30,802 nucleotides of DNA from an uncultured Chloroflexota bacterium (GCA_937876225.1 CALFIC010000138.1:1-30802); one strand, 5' to 3'; counted from the stretch's first letter, positions 1 to 7,702 are shown. Notes: a model not told the origin generated them from the letters alone. Made by a program: numbers and translations.

Positions 1-2
1 GG

Positions 3-662
3 CTTGACGCTGGCCAGATTACCCAACTAGCGCTCATCTATATGCCCGGCGATTTGCCCGTGCTGTTGAGTCACGCCAATCCCACTCGTGACGATCATGC
101 GGCGTTTTTGCAGGCGCTGTCTGTCGTCTTGCCACGTACGTTTTATTCCCATGTCGATGTCCACGCCGTGGCCGCCCTCGCAACGCACTATCAGGCCCAC
201 CACCACGGTCATTATTTCAAAATGGGACTGAGCGACAGTTCGGCAGCCATTGCGGCCATCGACCAGCGGGCCACGTTGCTCAGCGCGGCCGATATCCCCG
301 CCCTCGAACGTTTATACGCCGCGGCGTACCCAGGCAATTGGTTTGACCCGCGCATGCTCCAGACCGGGTTTTATGCCGGGATTCGCGAAGGCGCGGGGAT
401 TGTCGCCACCGCCGGCATCCACGTGGTCTCGACCAGCGAAGGGGTGGCCGCCCTCGGCAACGTCACTACCTTGCCCTCCCACCGCGGCCAAGGGCTAGGG
501 CGGAGCGTCTGTGCGCATTTGGTGGGGCAACTCCAGGCCGCCGGCATCCACCATATCGGGCTCAATGTCAGTGCCCACAACGCCGCCGCGATTGCGCTCT
601 ATACCAGCCTGGGATTTACCAGGGTGGCCGAATATCACGAGTACACCTTTCGGCAGGTGTAA
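3..662 (+). CDS. GNAT family N-acetyltransferase (5' end outside window)
   Basis: The reading frame is open to the left edge of the window, with no stop before the first ATG at 42, and the residues before that ATG continue the protein style, so the true start probably lies upstream. The C-terminal half is a typical GCN5-related acetyltransferase fold. A strand reading 'ALGNVTTLPSHRGQGLG' carries motif A (the R/Q-x-x-G-x-G acetyl-CoA pyrophosphate loop), and 'NAAAIALYTSLGF' is motif B. The N-terminal part with 'YSHVDVHAVAALATHY' resembles the accessory domain of two-domain GNAT proteins. The acetyl acceptor cannot be predicted. The gene converges on the helicase gene with only 4 bp between the two stop codons and no terminator hairpin between them. 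Confidence 0.8.
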   Translation, partial: LDAGQITQLALIYMPGDLPVLLSHANPTRDDHAAFLQALSVVLPRTFYSHVDVHAVAALATHYQAHHHGHYFKMGLSDSSAAIAAIDQRATLLSAADIPALERLYAAAYPGNWFDPRMLQTGFYAGIREGAGIVATAGIHVVSTSEGVAALGNVTTLPSHRGQGLGRSVCAHLVGQLQAAGIHHIGLNVSAHNAAAIALYTSLGFTRVAEYHEYTFRQV

Positions 663-666
663 AAAT

Positions 667-2604
667 TTATTCCTCAATCTCCGGAATCACGCCCCCTGAC
701 ATGAGCAAATCGCGCCAGGCCTCGCGGCGGCGATTCCCTACCGCCACACGGCTGGTCAAGCCGGCCGGCAAGGTGTCGAGGAAGGTGTAATGCACGCCCC
801 AGGTCCCAATCAGCTCGGGCGAGCGCACGATGATGAGCTCATCTTTGGCGCGGGTCAAGGCCACGTACAACACGCGGCGCTCTTCTTCGACCTCGGACTC
901 GTCTTTGGCCATGCTGTGGGGGTATTGGCCAATGTCAGCGCGCGCCAAATAGACCACGTCACATTCGGTGCCTTTGGCGGCATGGACGGTGGAAATCACC
1001 ACGGCGTCGTCGGGAGGATTGAACTGGCTGGCGTGCAAGGGGTCGAGCACGAATTCTTCCACAAAGGCGTCGAGGCTCCGGAAGCGCTCTGCCACCCGCA
1101 CCAACAATTCCAAGTCACGCACCCGTTGTTCCCACTGCTCAAATTGATATTTGACGGACAGCAAGGGAGTCATGGCGTCGAGCGCCGCTTGCACCACTGC
1201 CACCGGCGTTTGTTCGCCCGACAGCACGTGCATCACGGGCATGGCAGGGCCTTGGGGTTCGGGTTTGGCGCGATACAAAAAGGTCGTGACCTGCGACAAA
1301 TCGCTACAGGCCGCGATTTGTTGGATCCAGCGCTCAGCCGTGCGATCGCCGATGCCTTTGAACAATGTCAGATAGCGCATCCAGGCCACTTCGTCACGCT
1401 GATTAATCACTACCCGCAACAACGCCAACAAATCACGCACATGGGCGGCTTTGAGCAGACTCGTCCCGCCCATAAACACGTAGGGAATTGCTTGTTCGAT
1501 CAAGGCTGCTTCGATGGCCCGCGCGGCATAGGCCGTACGCACGAGGATGGTCATGCTCTGCCATGGCACCCCCGTGGCGTGCCGACGCTTGATGTCACCC
1601 GCCACCCACTGCCCTTGCCCCAAATCATCGTCGCATTCGACTAGCAGGGGCGTGGGGCCCATGCCCCGTACCGCGGCCAGTTTTTTGTTGTAGGGCAACG
1701 GGGATTGGGCGAGGAGCCAATTGCTGATATCGAGGATTTCTTGGGTCGAGCGGTAGTTGTCGGTCAGGCGATAGACGGTGCCCCCTTTGACCAACTGATC
1801 GAAATGATGCACGGTGGCGAAATCAGCCCCGCGAAAGGCATAGATGCTCTGGGCGTCATCGCCCACACAAAACAACTGCGCCTTTTGGCGTAAGGCGTGG
1901 AGCAACAGCCACTGCAATTTGCTGGTGTCTTGGATTTCATCGACCAGGACGTGGCGAAAGCGGGACACAATCCGGTCGCGCACATCTTTACGTTGGGTCA
2001 AAATCGCGGCACAGCGCCACAAAATATCGTCGTAGTCGAGGTAGCGGGCATTGGCTTTGCGCTGGTCGTATTCGGTATAGACAGATAGCACCAAGGCAAG
2101 TTGGGCGTCTTCAAATAGTTTTTGGGTTTGCAGATAGACACTAATCGGGATGTTAGCATTGCGGGCATACGAATACCATTGCACCAATTGACTGGCTTTG
2201 GGCAACAGATTCGATTTATCGCTTTGGTCATTGGGGAGCACGGTGCCCCGCGCGAGGCGCATCAACTGCTCACGGTCGTCTTCGTCGATGACAGTAAAAG
2301 CCCGCATATCAAAGGCATCGGGCTCGAGGCGCATCAAGTCGAGGCAGATGCGGTGGAAGGTGCCCACCCGGATTTGGCTCGACGTATCACCGAGGTCGTG
2401 GGTCAGTCGCTCACGGATTTCGCGGGTGGCCCGGCGCGTAAAGGTCACCAGGATAAGTTCATCGGGACGCACGCCCCGGCGCAATAGTTCTTTGGCGCGG
2501 GCCAGCAGGGTGGTGGTTTTGCCCGTACCAGCACCGGCCAGCACCAAGGCATGGCCGTCGCCATGCGTCACCGCCGTTTGTTGGGATTCATTGAGGTGTG
2601 TCAT
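667..2604 (-). CDS. UvrD/Rep-family ATP-dependent DNA helicase (SF1A)
   Basis: About 645 residues with the ordered superfamily 1A helicase motifs. Walker A is GAGTGKT near residues 24-30, motif Ia is 'LVTFTRRATREIRER', and motif II is DEIQD near 222-226. Motif III is 'VGDDAQSIYAFRGAD', motif IV 'LTDNYRST', motif V 'STVHAAKGTECDVVYL', and motif VI 'RRVLYVALTRAKDE'. These enzymes unwind DNA 3'->5' in repair and replication restart. The protein is shorter than classical UvrD/PcrA (about 720 residues) and appears to lack the C-terminal Tudor-like tail. I chose the ATG at 2604 ('MTHLNESQQTAV') because family members start this way; a GTG at 2616 would add four residues. Neither has a strong ribosome-binding site. 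Which paralogue it is (UvrD, PcrA or another) is not resolved. Confidence 0.9.
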   Translation of the reverse strand: MTHLNESQQTAVTHGDGHALVLAGAGTGKTTTLLARAKELLRRGVRPDELILVTFTRRATREIRERLTHDLGDTSSQIRVGTFHRICLDLMRLEPDAFDMRAFTVIDEDDREQLMRLARGTVLPNDQSDKSNLLPKASQLVQWYSYARNANIPISVYLQTQKLFEDAQLALVLSVYTEYDQRKANARYLDYDDILWRCAAILTQRKDVRDRIVSRFRHVLVDEIQDTSKLQWLLLHALRQKAQLFCVGDDAQSIYAFRGADFATVHHFDQLVKGGTVYRLTDNYRSTQEILDISNWLLAQSPLPYNKKLAAVRGMGPTPLLVECDDDLGQGQWVAGDIKRRHATGVPWQSMTILVRTAYAARAIEAALIEQAIPYVFMGGTSLLKAAHVRDLLALLRVVINQRDEVAWMRYLTLFKGIGDRTAERWIQQIAACSDLSQVTTFLYRAKPEPQGPAMPVMHVLSGEQTPVAVVQAALDAMTPLLSVKYQFEQWEQRVRDLELLVRVAERFRSLDAFVEEFVLDPLHASQFNPPDDAVVISTVHAAKGTECDVVYLARADIGQYPHSMAKDESEVEEERRVLYVALTRAKDELIIVRSPELIGTWGVHYTFLDTLPAGLTSRVAVGNRRREAWRDLLMSGGVIPEIEE

Positions 2605-2647
2605 ACAAAACGTCACTCACGGTAATTTATTACCTGTAGTGTAGCAG

Positions 2648-2677
2648 AGTAGAGCCGCAGCATGCTGCGTCTCTACT
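2648..2677. repeat. Long near-perfect palindrome, REP/terminator-like
   Basis: AGTAGAG pairs with CTCTACT around the perfect palindrome CGCAGCATGCTGCG, with one C/T mismatch between the segments. It lies between the DUF1996 stop codon and the helicase start, both on the minus strand, so it could end the DUF1996 transcript. No T-run follows it on either strand. The 'GTAGAGaCGC...GCGtCTCTAC' pattern resembles dispersed palindromes I know from Chloroflexi and cyanobacterial intergenic regions. Confidence 0.6.
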
Positions 2678-2707
2678 CCGATGCGTTTTGTGTGACGCCA
2701 TCAATCG

Positions 2708-3646
2708 TTAGCGCAGACGTTGGGCCACTTGGCGTTCGAAGCCGCGTTGGTTCCAGCCATTCATGAAGTCGGCATGGAGCGAGTAGATCGAACCGGACGA
2801 CATCGCCAAGGTGCTCACATCGGCTTGGGCGGGGTAGTGGATGTGCATTTGGATTTGGGGCAAGGCCACCGTTCCGGCGGCACAGACGCCGTTGACTGCA
2901 TAGGTCACGTGGTCTTTGTGATTGGTCGAATCGAGGTCTTTACCGTTCCAGCATTCGGGGAAGCGGATCAAACCGACCAAGTCTTGGTTGCCCGTACAGA
3001 CCGGTGGCGTGGCGGCAGCGTTTTGGACGTTGTTACCACAATACCACGACACAATCGACAAATCTTGGGCAGTAGTGGCCTTGGCATTACCGGCAATCAA
3101 GACCATGCCAGCGGGGTGGGCGACGACGGCGCTCGTGACTGTTTTGGCGTACAACACCGTCATGCTTTTGGGAGCGATAGCGGTGCTGCCCTGCCACAGT
3201 TGGGGTGCCCAGTAGGCCGAGAAGTCAGCGCGGTCACGACAGGTGCTGTCACGGTTGGCAAGCAATGACGCCGTGGTGGTGTTTTCGTTGGTCGATCGAT
3301 TGCCAAAGAACTGATGGTAATGGCTCATGCCAGCCATACCGGGCATCACGATGGGATCGACGTTGTTGACCTGACCAACGTCGCATTGGATGCGGATAGC
3401 TTGCACACCACCGTTTTGGCCGCCACCGTTTTGGCCGCCACCGTTTTGGCCGCCACCGTTTTGACCACCACCGTTTTGACCACCACGGGCATTGGCGTTT
3501 TGGGTCGTACCATTTTGACCACCACCATTTTGACCACCACCGTTTTGGCCACCACGGGCAGGTGGTGTGGCGGCGGCAGCTGACCCAATCCCGATAGCGA
3601 GAATCAATGTGGCGATCAATGCGATTACGAGCGATTTGCGATTCAT
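2708..3646 (-). CDS. Secreted DUF1996 domain protein with GGQNG repeat linker
   Basis: The 312-residue protein starts with a clear signal peptide (basic MNRK, hydrophobic stretch, cleavage after about 26 at AAA-AT). Residues 31-82 are a low-complexity linker of GGQNG units. The remainder matches the DUF1996 pattern: 'DPIVMPGMAGMSHYHQFFGN' near residues 97-116, then 'SAYWAPQLW' and several conserved Cys, Trp and His-x-His elements ('QMHIHYPA'). DUF1996 proteins are secreted, known mainly from fungi and actinobacteria, and have no established activity. The start is supported by AGGAG seven bases upstream of the ATG. It is a single gene facing away from the small membrane protein at 4017. Export is well supported; function is unknown. 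Confidence 0.85.
   Translation of the reverse strand: MNRKSLVIALIATLILAIGIGSAAAATPPARGGQNGGGQNGGGQNGTTQNANARGGQNGGGQNGGGQNGGGQNGGGQNGGVQAIRIQCDVGQVNNVDPIVMPGMAGMSHYHQFFGNRSTNENTTTASLLANRDSTCRDRADFSAYWAPQLWQGSTAIAPKSMTVLYAKTVTSAVVAHPAGMVLIAGNAKATTAQDLSIVSWYCGNNVQNAAATPPVCTGNQDLVGLIRFPECWNGKDLDSTNHKDHVTYAVNGVCAAGTVALPQIQMHIHYPAQADVSTLAMSSGSIYSLHADFMNGWNQRGFERQVAQRLR
3405..3557. repeat. 15-bp tandem repeat inside the DUF1996 gene
   Basis: Units of the form CCACCACCGTTTTGG (plus strand) repeat with small changes (ACC for GCC, ATT for GTT) and encode Gly-Gly-Gln-Asn-Gly in the minus-strand gene. An irregular unit (TTQNANARG) interrupts the array. Unit number is likely to vary between strains by slippage because the period is a multiple of three. 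Confidence 0.85.
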
Positions 3647-4016
3647 GATTTAACTCCTGTGTGTGCCGTAGCACAATCGATACATACAATAGACCATCGG
3701 GATGCGCCGTACGTTCCGTACTTTTACCAAGATTGCATCAAGATTCGATGAAGAAAATTGAAAATTGAAAATGCGGAATGCAATCACGCTCCGACGATAT
3801 CGCAACACAAGCAATCACCAATTGTGTGGCAAGCCGCAGAGATTCCACGCTACGGTTTGGTAACCAGCATAGAATGACGTGGTGGTGCACTGTCTCTGCG
3901 TCCTCCGCGCCCTCTGTGTGAAACAGCAAATCTACTGGAAAGCCAGAGCCGCGCTACAGACCCACCAGCATCAGATTCGTAGTAGCATGAACGCAATACA
4001 TACACACGAGGAATTT
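3647..4016. other. 370-bp intergenic region between divergent genes
   Basis: No convincing gene is present. Upstream of the DUF1996 gene is a perfect inverted repeat GTACG-TTC-CGTAC at 3709-3721. At 3754-3772 the heptamer AAAATTG repeats in tandem. At 3891-3925 lies a C/T-rich stretch (TCTCTGCGTCCTCCGCGCC and following) of the widespread intergenic kind that gives spurious 'HTEGAEDAE' peptides on the opposite strand. A related copy is at 6350-6380. I did not find a confident promoter for either flanking gene. Confidence 0.5.
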
Positions 4017-4367
4017 ATGTCATTTTATGAACATCGCCAGAAGCCGGTTATTTCGCGCCAACGCTTTATGCAACGCATGGTGCGCCATATTGCCGTGGCC
4101 ATCACATTGACAAGTATCGCCTGGGGCATCGGGATTATGGGGTATCACATTACCGAGCATTTCAGTTGGATCGATGCCACCATCAATGCCGCTATGATTC
4201 TGGGCGGAATGGGACCAGTCGACCATGTCGACAGCACCGCCGGCAAGTTGTTTGCCAGTGTTTATGCCCTTTTTTCGGGGATTTTTTTCATTGCAATTGC
4301 CAGCATTGTGCTGGCCCCCATCACTCACCGCTTGCTCCATACCCTGCATGTCGATGAACGCGAATAA
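4017..4367 (+). CDS. Small two-helix membrane protein, channel-like (M1-P-M2 layout)
   Basis: The start at 4017 is chosen because GAGGA sits five bases upstream; an ATG at 3987 would add ten residues. The product is 116 residues. A cytoplasmic basic N-terminus is followed by a first helix (about residues 22-44, 'HIAVAITLTSIAWGIGIMGYHI'-like), a re-entrant-looking segment 'SWIDATINAAMILGGMGPV', and a second helix (about 76-100). This order resembles two-transmembrane ion-channel subunits, but the potassium filter TVGYG is replaced by LGGMGPV, so K+ selectivity cannot be claimed. No regulatory domain follows. It is a single gene with a terminator-like hairpin directly after the stop. Confidence 0.7.
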   Translation: MSFYEHRQKPVISRQRFMQRMVRHIAVAITLTSIAWGIGIMGYHITEHFSWIDATINAAMILGGMGPVDHVDSTAGKLFASVYALFSGIFFIAIASIVLAPITHRLLHTLHVDERE

Positions 4368-4397
4368 CCCCTCCCACACATACCAATGTGAGAGGGG
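4368..4397. terminator. Hairpin between convergent genes
   Basis: CCCCTC pairs with GAGGGG and CACA with TGTG around a short loop, starting at the base after the stop codon of the small membrane protein and 28 bp from the stop of pncB. The plus-strand tail is CTTTGATTT, only weakly T-rich. It probably serves both converging transcripts. Confidence 0.65.
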
Positions 4398-4425
4398 CTT
4401 TGATTTCACAGGCAGCCTTTGGTTT

Positions 4426-5634
4426 TTACACCATAAAAAACTGCTGATAGGCGGCGATTTTGGCGGCAGGACCGGTATGTTTGCCCACATGGTCGCTGAG
4501 TTTAACGGCAGGTTGCCCTTCAACGCTACTGGTTTTCATCACAATATTCAGGGGCGTGAGGCCAACGTCGTTGGTCAAATTGGTACCCCAGCCGTAGGCC
4601 AATTGAATCCGCCCCGCAAAGTGCTCCTGGATGCGCAAAATCGTCGCCATGTCAAGGCCATCGCTATAGACAATCGTTTTGCTCAGCGGATCAATGCCAC
4701 GCTCGGCATAAAAGGCAATCGTACGCTCGCCAAAGGCAATCGGGTCGCCCGAGTCGTGGCGCAAACCACGCCATTGTTGGGCTTGGCGCAGGCTGAAATC
4801 GGCGAAAAAGAAATTCGACCCGAACGTATCGGTCAAGGCAATCGCCAAATCGACCCCGTAGCGTTCATACCAATCCTGCAAAAATCGTTGGTGCGAGGCC
4901 CGTACATCGCCACCATGACGGTCGGTGAGGGCGGCATACACCATCGGCATTTCGTGAGCAAAGGTACCAATCGGACGTAGGTTGAGTTGTTGCGCCAAGG
5001 CCACATTGGACGTGCCAATCAGGTTTTGCGGGCAGTGCTGGTGCAACTGTTGCACCACATGGGCATGCCAATCGGCGTGAAAGCGCCGCCTGGTACCAAA
5101 GTCGATGATCTTGATGGCGGGATTGGCTTGCAATACGGCGATTTTGGCATCGAGGCGGCGTTGCCCCTCGGCATACAGATCAACCATCCGTTCATGACGA
5201 GCCACAACGCCGGCAAAGTAGTGTTGGTTGACGGCGCTCATTACTACCGTTTCCCAAAACGTCACCAACGGCCAGGCACCGCTCGTTTCGACCTGCAATT
5301 GCCCTGCCTGGGTGCTGACCCGCACCGCCGGCAAGGGGTGATTGACAAGATAGTCGAGGTAATCAGGCGCAAACACCGCGCCGCCCGCACTGTTTTTTAA
5401 TCCTGCGATATAGGCTAATTCGTGCGCCAAAAACCCCTGGCGCGCCAAGGCATCGATATCGGCTTGGAGTGCCGTGGTATCAATGTAGCGCACCAAATCA
5501 GCGCTGCCGCGGTGGTGCAAGCGAAAGGTGACGGCGGTGGTAGGGTAGTGCTCGTATTGCAATTGACTCATCGTCAACTTGTAATAATCGAGCCCATTCG
5601 TCAATGTGCCCAAGCGCGGTGCGCTATTTGTCAT
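4426..5634 (-). CDS. pncB: Nicotinate phosphoribosyltransferase
   Basis: The 402-residue protein aligns throughout with the bacterial PncB family. It has an N-terminal 'DYYKLTMSQ' motif, GTRRRF near residues 180-185, GTSN at 207-210 and 'GTFAHE' at 223-228, where His227 corresponds to the histidine phosphorylated in the E. coli enzyme. 'LRHDSGDP' and 'VYSDGLD' form the phosphoribosyl pocket. It converts nicotinate and PRPP to nicotinate mononucleotide with ATP. Its ATG overlaps the stop codon of pncA by four bases (ATGA, 5631-5634), so the two are translationally coupled and form consecutive steps of NAD salvage. Length is normal for the family. Confidence 0.93.
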   Translation of the reverse strand: MTNSAPRLGTLTNGLDYYKLTMSQLQYEHYPTTAVTFRLHHRGSADLVRYIDTTALQADIDALARQGFLAHELAYIAGLKNSAGGAVFAPDYLDYLVNHPLPAVRVSTQAGQLQVETSGAWPLVTFWETVVMSAVNQHYFAGVVARHERMVDLYAEGQRRLDAKIAVLQANPAIKIIDFGTRRRFHADWHAHVVQQLHQHCPQNLIGTSNVALAQQLNLRPIGTFAHEMPMVYAALTDRHGGDVRASHQRFLQDWYERYGVDLAIALTDTFGSNFFFADFSLRQAQQWRGLRHDSGDPIAFGERTIAFYAERGIDPLSKTIVYSDGLDMATILRIQEHFAGRIQLAYGWGTNLTNDVGLTPLNIVMKTSSVEGQPAVKLSDHVGKHTGPAAKIAAYQQFFMV

Positions 5635-6254
5635 GCCATAACCTCATTCGTGGTGGTGACCGTTACTCCAGCTGCCGCCATACGTGCCAACATCGTCTGT
5701 TGGCTCGCCATCGCCACCGGCCGCGTGGCATCGATAATCACACTGACGGCGACGCCACAGCGGTGCACCAAGTCGAGCGCCGTGCTCCCCACACAATAAT
5801 CAAATGCGAGCCCCACCAAATAGACGTGGCTAATCTGCCGTTGGACCAGCCATGCAGGCAACGTCAACCCATCGTCTGTGTGGGCATAATAACCACTATA
5901 ACTGGTATCATCAGCCCCATTGTTGAGGACTTCCATTCCTTTATGAAAAATTGTGGCGCTAGCGGGTACCGCAATCTCGGGATGAATCGTAGCGCCGGCT
6001 GTCCCCGCCACGCAATGCACCGGCCACGTGGTGGTGAAATTTGGCGTGGCGCTGAAATGCGCCGTCTGGGCAGGATGCCAATCTTGAGTAGTAAACACGT
6101 CCCAGCCACGCCCTAGTGCATATTGCGTCAATTGGTTTACCAGCGGGATAATCAGATCTCCTTCATGCACCCCCAACTCACCTGTGCCCGCCACATTGGC
6201 ATGGGCCGGCATAAAACCAGATTGTGCATCGATAATCCCATATGCAATTGCCAT
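5631..6254 (-). CDS. pncA: Nicotinamidase
   Basis: The 207-residue cysteine hydrolase belongs to the isochorismatase-like PncA family. Numbered from the ATG at 6254, the catalytic triad is Asp9 ('IIDAQSGF'), Lys105 ('FHKGMEV') and Cys154 ('AFDYCVGSTALD'). The metal ligands are Asp58 and His60 ('TQDWHPAQTAHFS') plus His80 ('WPVHCVAGT'). It deamidates nicotinamide to nicotinate, the substrate of the overlapping pncB. A GTG at 6257 is an alternative start; GAGG seven bases before the ATG favours 6254. Promoter and inverted-repeat candidates lie immediately upstream (6273-6333), consistent with regulation by the NrtR-like protein encoded at 8201-8875. Confidence 0.93.
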   Translation of the reverse strand: MAIAYGIIDAQSGFMPAHANVAGTGELGVHEGDLIIPLVNQLTQYALGRGWDVFTTQDWHPAQTAHFSATPNFTTTWPVHCVAGTAGATIHPEIAVPASATIFHKGMEVLNNGADDTSYSGYYAHTDDGLTLPAWLVQRQISHVYLVGLAFDYCVGSTALDLVHRCGVAVSVIIDATRPVAMASQQTMLARMAAAGVTVTTTNEVMA

Positions 6255-6272
6255 CACGCTACCTCATTTTAG

Positions 6273-6302
6273 TAATTGTAATAAATACACTAACTACAAT
6301 TA
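6273..6302. promoter_or_regulatory. Inverted repeat, candidate operator of pncA-pncB
   Basis: TAATTGTA at 6273-6280 and TACAATTA at 6295-6302 are perfect reverse complements separated by 14 bp. The repeat starts 2 bp downstream of the -10 box of the predicted pncA promoter, so a bound protein would cover the transcription start. Assignment to the nearby NrtR-type regulator is an inference. Confidence 0.5.
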
Positions 6303-6304
6303 GC

Positions 6305-6333
6305 ATAATAGAACATTATACGAGAAAAAGCAA
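6305..6333 (-). promoter_or_regulatory. Predicted sigma-70 promoter of pncA-pncB
   Basis: On the minus strand TTGCTT (6328-6333) and TATTAT (6305-6310) are spaced by exactly 17 bp. Transcription would begin near 6298, giving a leader of about 44 bases. A separate perfect TATAAT at 6316-6321 has no matching -35 box. Confidence 0.55.
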
Positions 6334-6349
6334 TGGGAAATTTTTCTTT

Positions 6350-6380
6350 TCTCGCACAGGGCGCACAGAAGACAAAGTGA
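6350..6380 (-). repeat. Second copy of a C/T-rich intergenic element
   Basis: Read on the minus strand this stretch (CTTTGTCTTCTGTGCGCCC followed by TGTGCGAG) resembles 3891-3925 (TCTCTGCGTCCTCCGCGCC followed by CTCTGTGTGA). Both would encode cysteine/leucine-rich or 'HTEGAEDAE' nonsense peptides. It is a diverged, non-coding intergenic sequence. Confidence 0.4.
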
Positions 6381-6446
6381 TGTTCCTTCCTTCTTCGTAA
6401 ACTGTGCTATCATCACGCGCAAGTAATCCTCAACAACAAGGTCGTG

Positions 6447-7283
6447 ATGATGTCTATGCAACAATTCCTGCAATTTGCGCATGCCGGTGGCACCCGGGAG
6501 TATTTGTTATACCAACCCGCCGATTTGCCCGCTCATGCGCCAGTCGTATTTGTGCTCCACGGCTACACCGACAATGCCGCCAAGACCCGCACTTTTTCGC
6601 ATATGGATGCGGTTGCTGACCGCTACGGCTTTGCAGTAGTCTATCCTCAAGGAACGAAAGACGCTCAAGGCAAACGGTTTTGGCAGGTCGGCTATGCCTT
6701 TCATACCAATGAAACCATCAATGACGTCGATTTTTTGGTGACACTTGCGCATCATTTACAAACCACGCATCGATTCGACCCACAACACACCTACATGACG
6801 GGGATGTCCAATGGGGGCGACATGGCCTATCTAATGGCTTGTCAGCGCCCGGATGTATTCACCGCAATCGCGCCAGTGGTAGGGACAATGATGCAGTGGA
6901 TATACGACGCCTACCCCAATCCGCAGCCAATTCCCATCTTGGCGTTTAATGGCACGGCCGATACGGTCACCGATTATGCCGGCGATCCCCACAACACCGG
7001 CGGCTGGGGAGCGTATCTGGGCGTCGAAGCAATCATGGCCTATTGGCAACGCGCCCATGGCGCTACGGCCAGTCGTGTCGACTTCATCCAAGATCCAGAT
7101 GGTACCGACCAGCGCCACGTCGCCCATCACCAATACGACACCGGACACCCAACGAGTCTCCTACAGCTCTATCAAGTCATCGGTGGTGGGCATGAGTGGA
7201 GCGGTGGTACCGATACCCTGTTTGTGGATGCCAGCGACGTGATTGGGCAGTTTTTTATGCATCTATCAACATCAAAGCCATAA
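6447..7283 (+). CDS. PHB-depolymerase/LpqC-type esterase (alpha/beta hydrolase)
   Basis: The product is about 278 residues of the COG3509 (polyhydroxybutyrate depolymerase/feruloyl esterase) alpha/beta-hydrolase group. It shows 'VVFVLHGYTDNA' (oxyanion-hole strand), the nucleophile elbow 'TGMSNGGDMAY' (G-x-S-x-G), 'FNGTADTVTDY' supplying the acidic residue, and a late 'GGGHEWSGG' supplying the histidine. There is no recognisable signal peptide, so it may act in the cytoplasm or leave by another route. The natural ester substrate is unknown. Several starts are possible: GTG 6444, ATG 6447, 6450 and 6456; AAGG at 6438-6441 favours 6447 or 6450. It is 23 bp upstream of the first DUF1801 gene and may be cotranscribed with it. 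Confidence 0.85.
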   Translation: MMSMQQFLQFAHAGGTREYLLYQPADLPAHAPVVFVLHGYTDNAAKTRTFSHMDAVADRYGFAVVYPQGTKDAQGKRFWQVGYAFHTNETINDVDFLVTLAHHLQTTHRFDPQHTYMTGMSNGGDMAYLMACQRPDVFTAIAPVVGTMMQWIYDAYPNPQPIPILAFNGTADTVTDYAGDPHNTGGWGAYLGVEAIMAYWQRAHGATASRVDFIQDPDGTDQRHVAHHQYDTGHPTSLLQLYQVIGGGHEWSGGTDTLFVDASDVIGQFFMHLSTSKP

Positions 7284-7306
7284 CCGATACCAAAGGATAA
7301 CGCCCC

Positions 7307-7663
7307 ATGGCCACGATATTTCATACCGTTCCCGATTATCTGGCTCACCTTGACCCGGTCAAAGGCCAGACCATGCAGACGATTTTGGATGTAATTACAC
7401 AACACTTCCCCGAACTTCAAGCCAAAATCGCTTGGAATGTGCCCCAAGTCTGCTTGGCCAAAACATACGTATTTGGCATGGCGGCCTTCAAAAAGCACCT
7501 GACCCTCAATCCATGGAGTACTGCCGTCATGACGGACTTTACGCCGCGTCTGATTGGCAGTGGCTATGTAGTCGCCAAAACCACCTTCCAGGTGCCTGTC
7601 GATTGGCAGGTCGACCAGGTGTTGCTTTGCGATTTGGTGCGCGCACGCCTCGCCGAGGTATAA
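7307..7663 (+). CDS. DUF1801 family protein (YdhG-like), copy 1
   Basis: 118 residues with the compact DUF1801 fold. The features are a helical N-terminus ('LDPVKGQTMQTILDVITQHFPEL'), the strand 'AKIAWNVPQVCLAKTYVFGMAAFKKHLTLNPW' and a C-terminal 'TTFQVPVDWQVDQVLLCDLVRARLAEV'. Relatives such as Bacillus YdhG are called frataxin-like iron chaperones, but evidence for most members is thin. AAAGGA about ten bases before the ATG supports the start. It has a paralogue 121 bp downstream of equal length, so the pair arose by tandem duplication. Confidence 0.82.
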   Translation: MATIFHTVPDYLAHLDPVKGQTMQTILDVITQHFPELQAKIAWNVPQVCLAKTYVFGMAAFKKHLTLNPWSTAVMTDFTPRLIGSGYVVAKTTFQVPVDWQVDQVLLCDLVRARLAEV

Positions 7664-7702
7664 GGTGTCGGTGGATCGATTCACCATTCGGCAGGGGTAT
7701 TT

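Noticed and set aside
790..1644. 284-residue open frame on the plus strand opposite the helicase
   Set aside because: It is the antisense of a well-supported UvrD-type gene, is rich in His, Gly and Gln, and has no family motif.
3405..3557. Possible CRISPR array
   Set aside because: The repeats are contiguous 15-bp units without spacers and keep the reading frame of a protein linker.
3314..3583. Open frame with 'TVLAATVLAATVL' repeats on the plus strand
   Set aside because: It is the reverse reading of the 15-bp GGQNG coding repeat in the DUF1996 gene.
3738..3929. 63-residue minus-strand open frame starting 'MLFHTEGAEDAE'
   Set aside because: The peptide is typical nonsense from a common C/T-rich intergenic element, with no ribosome-binding site.
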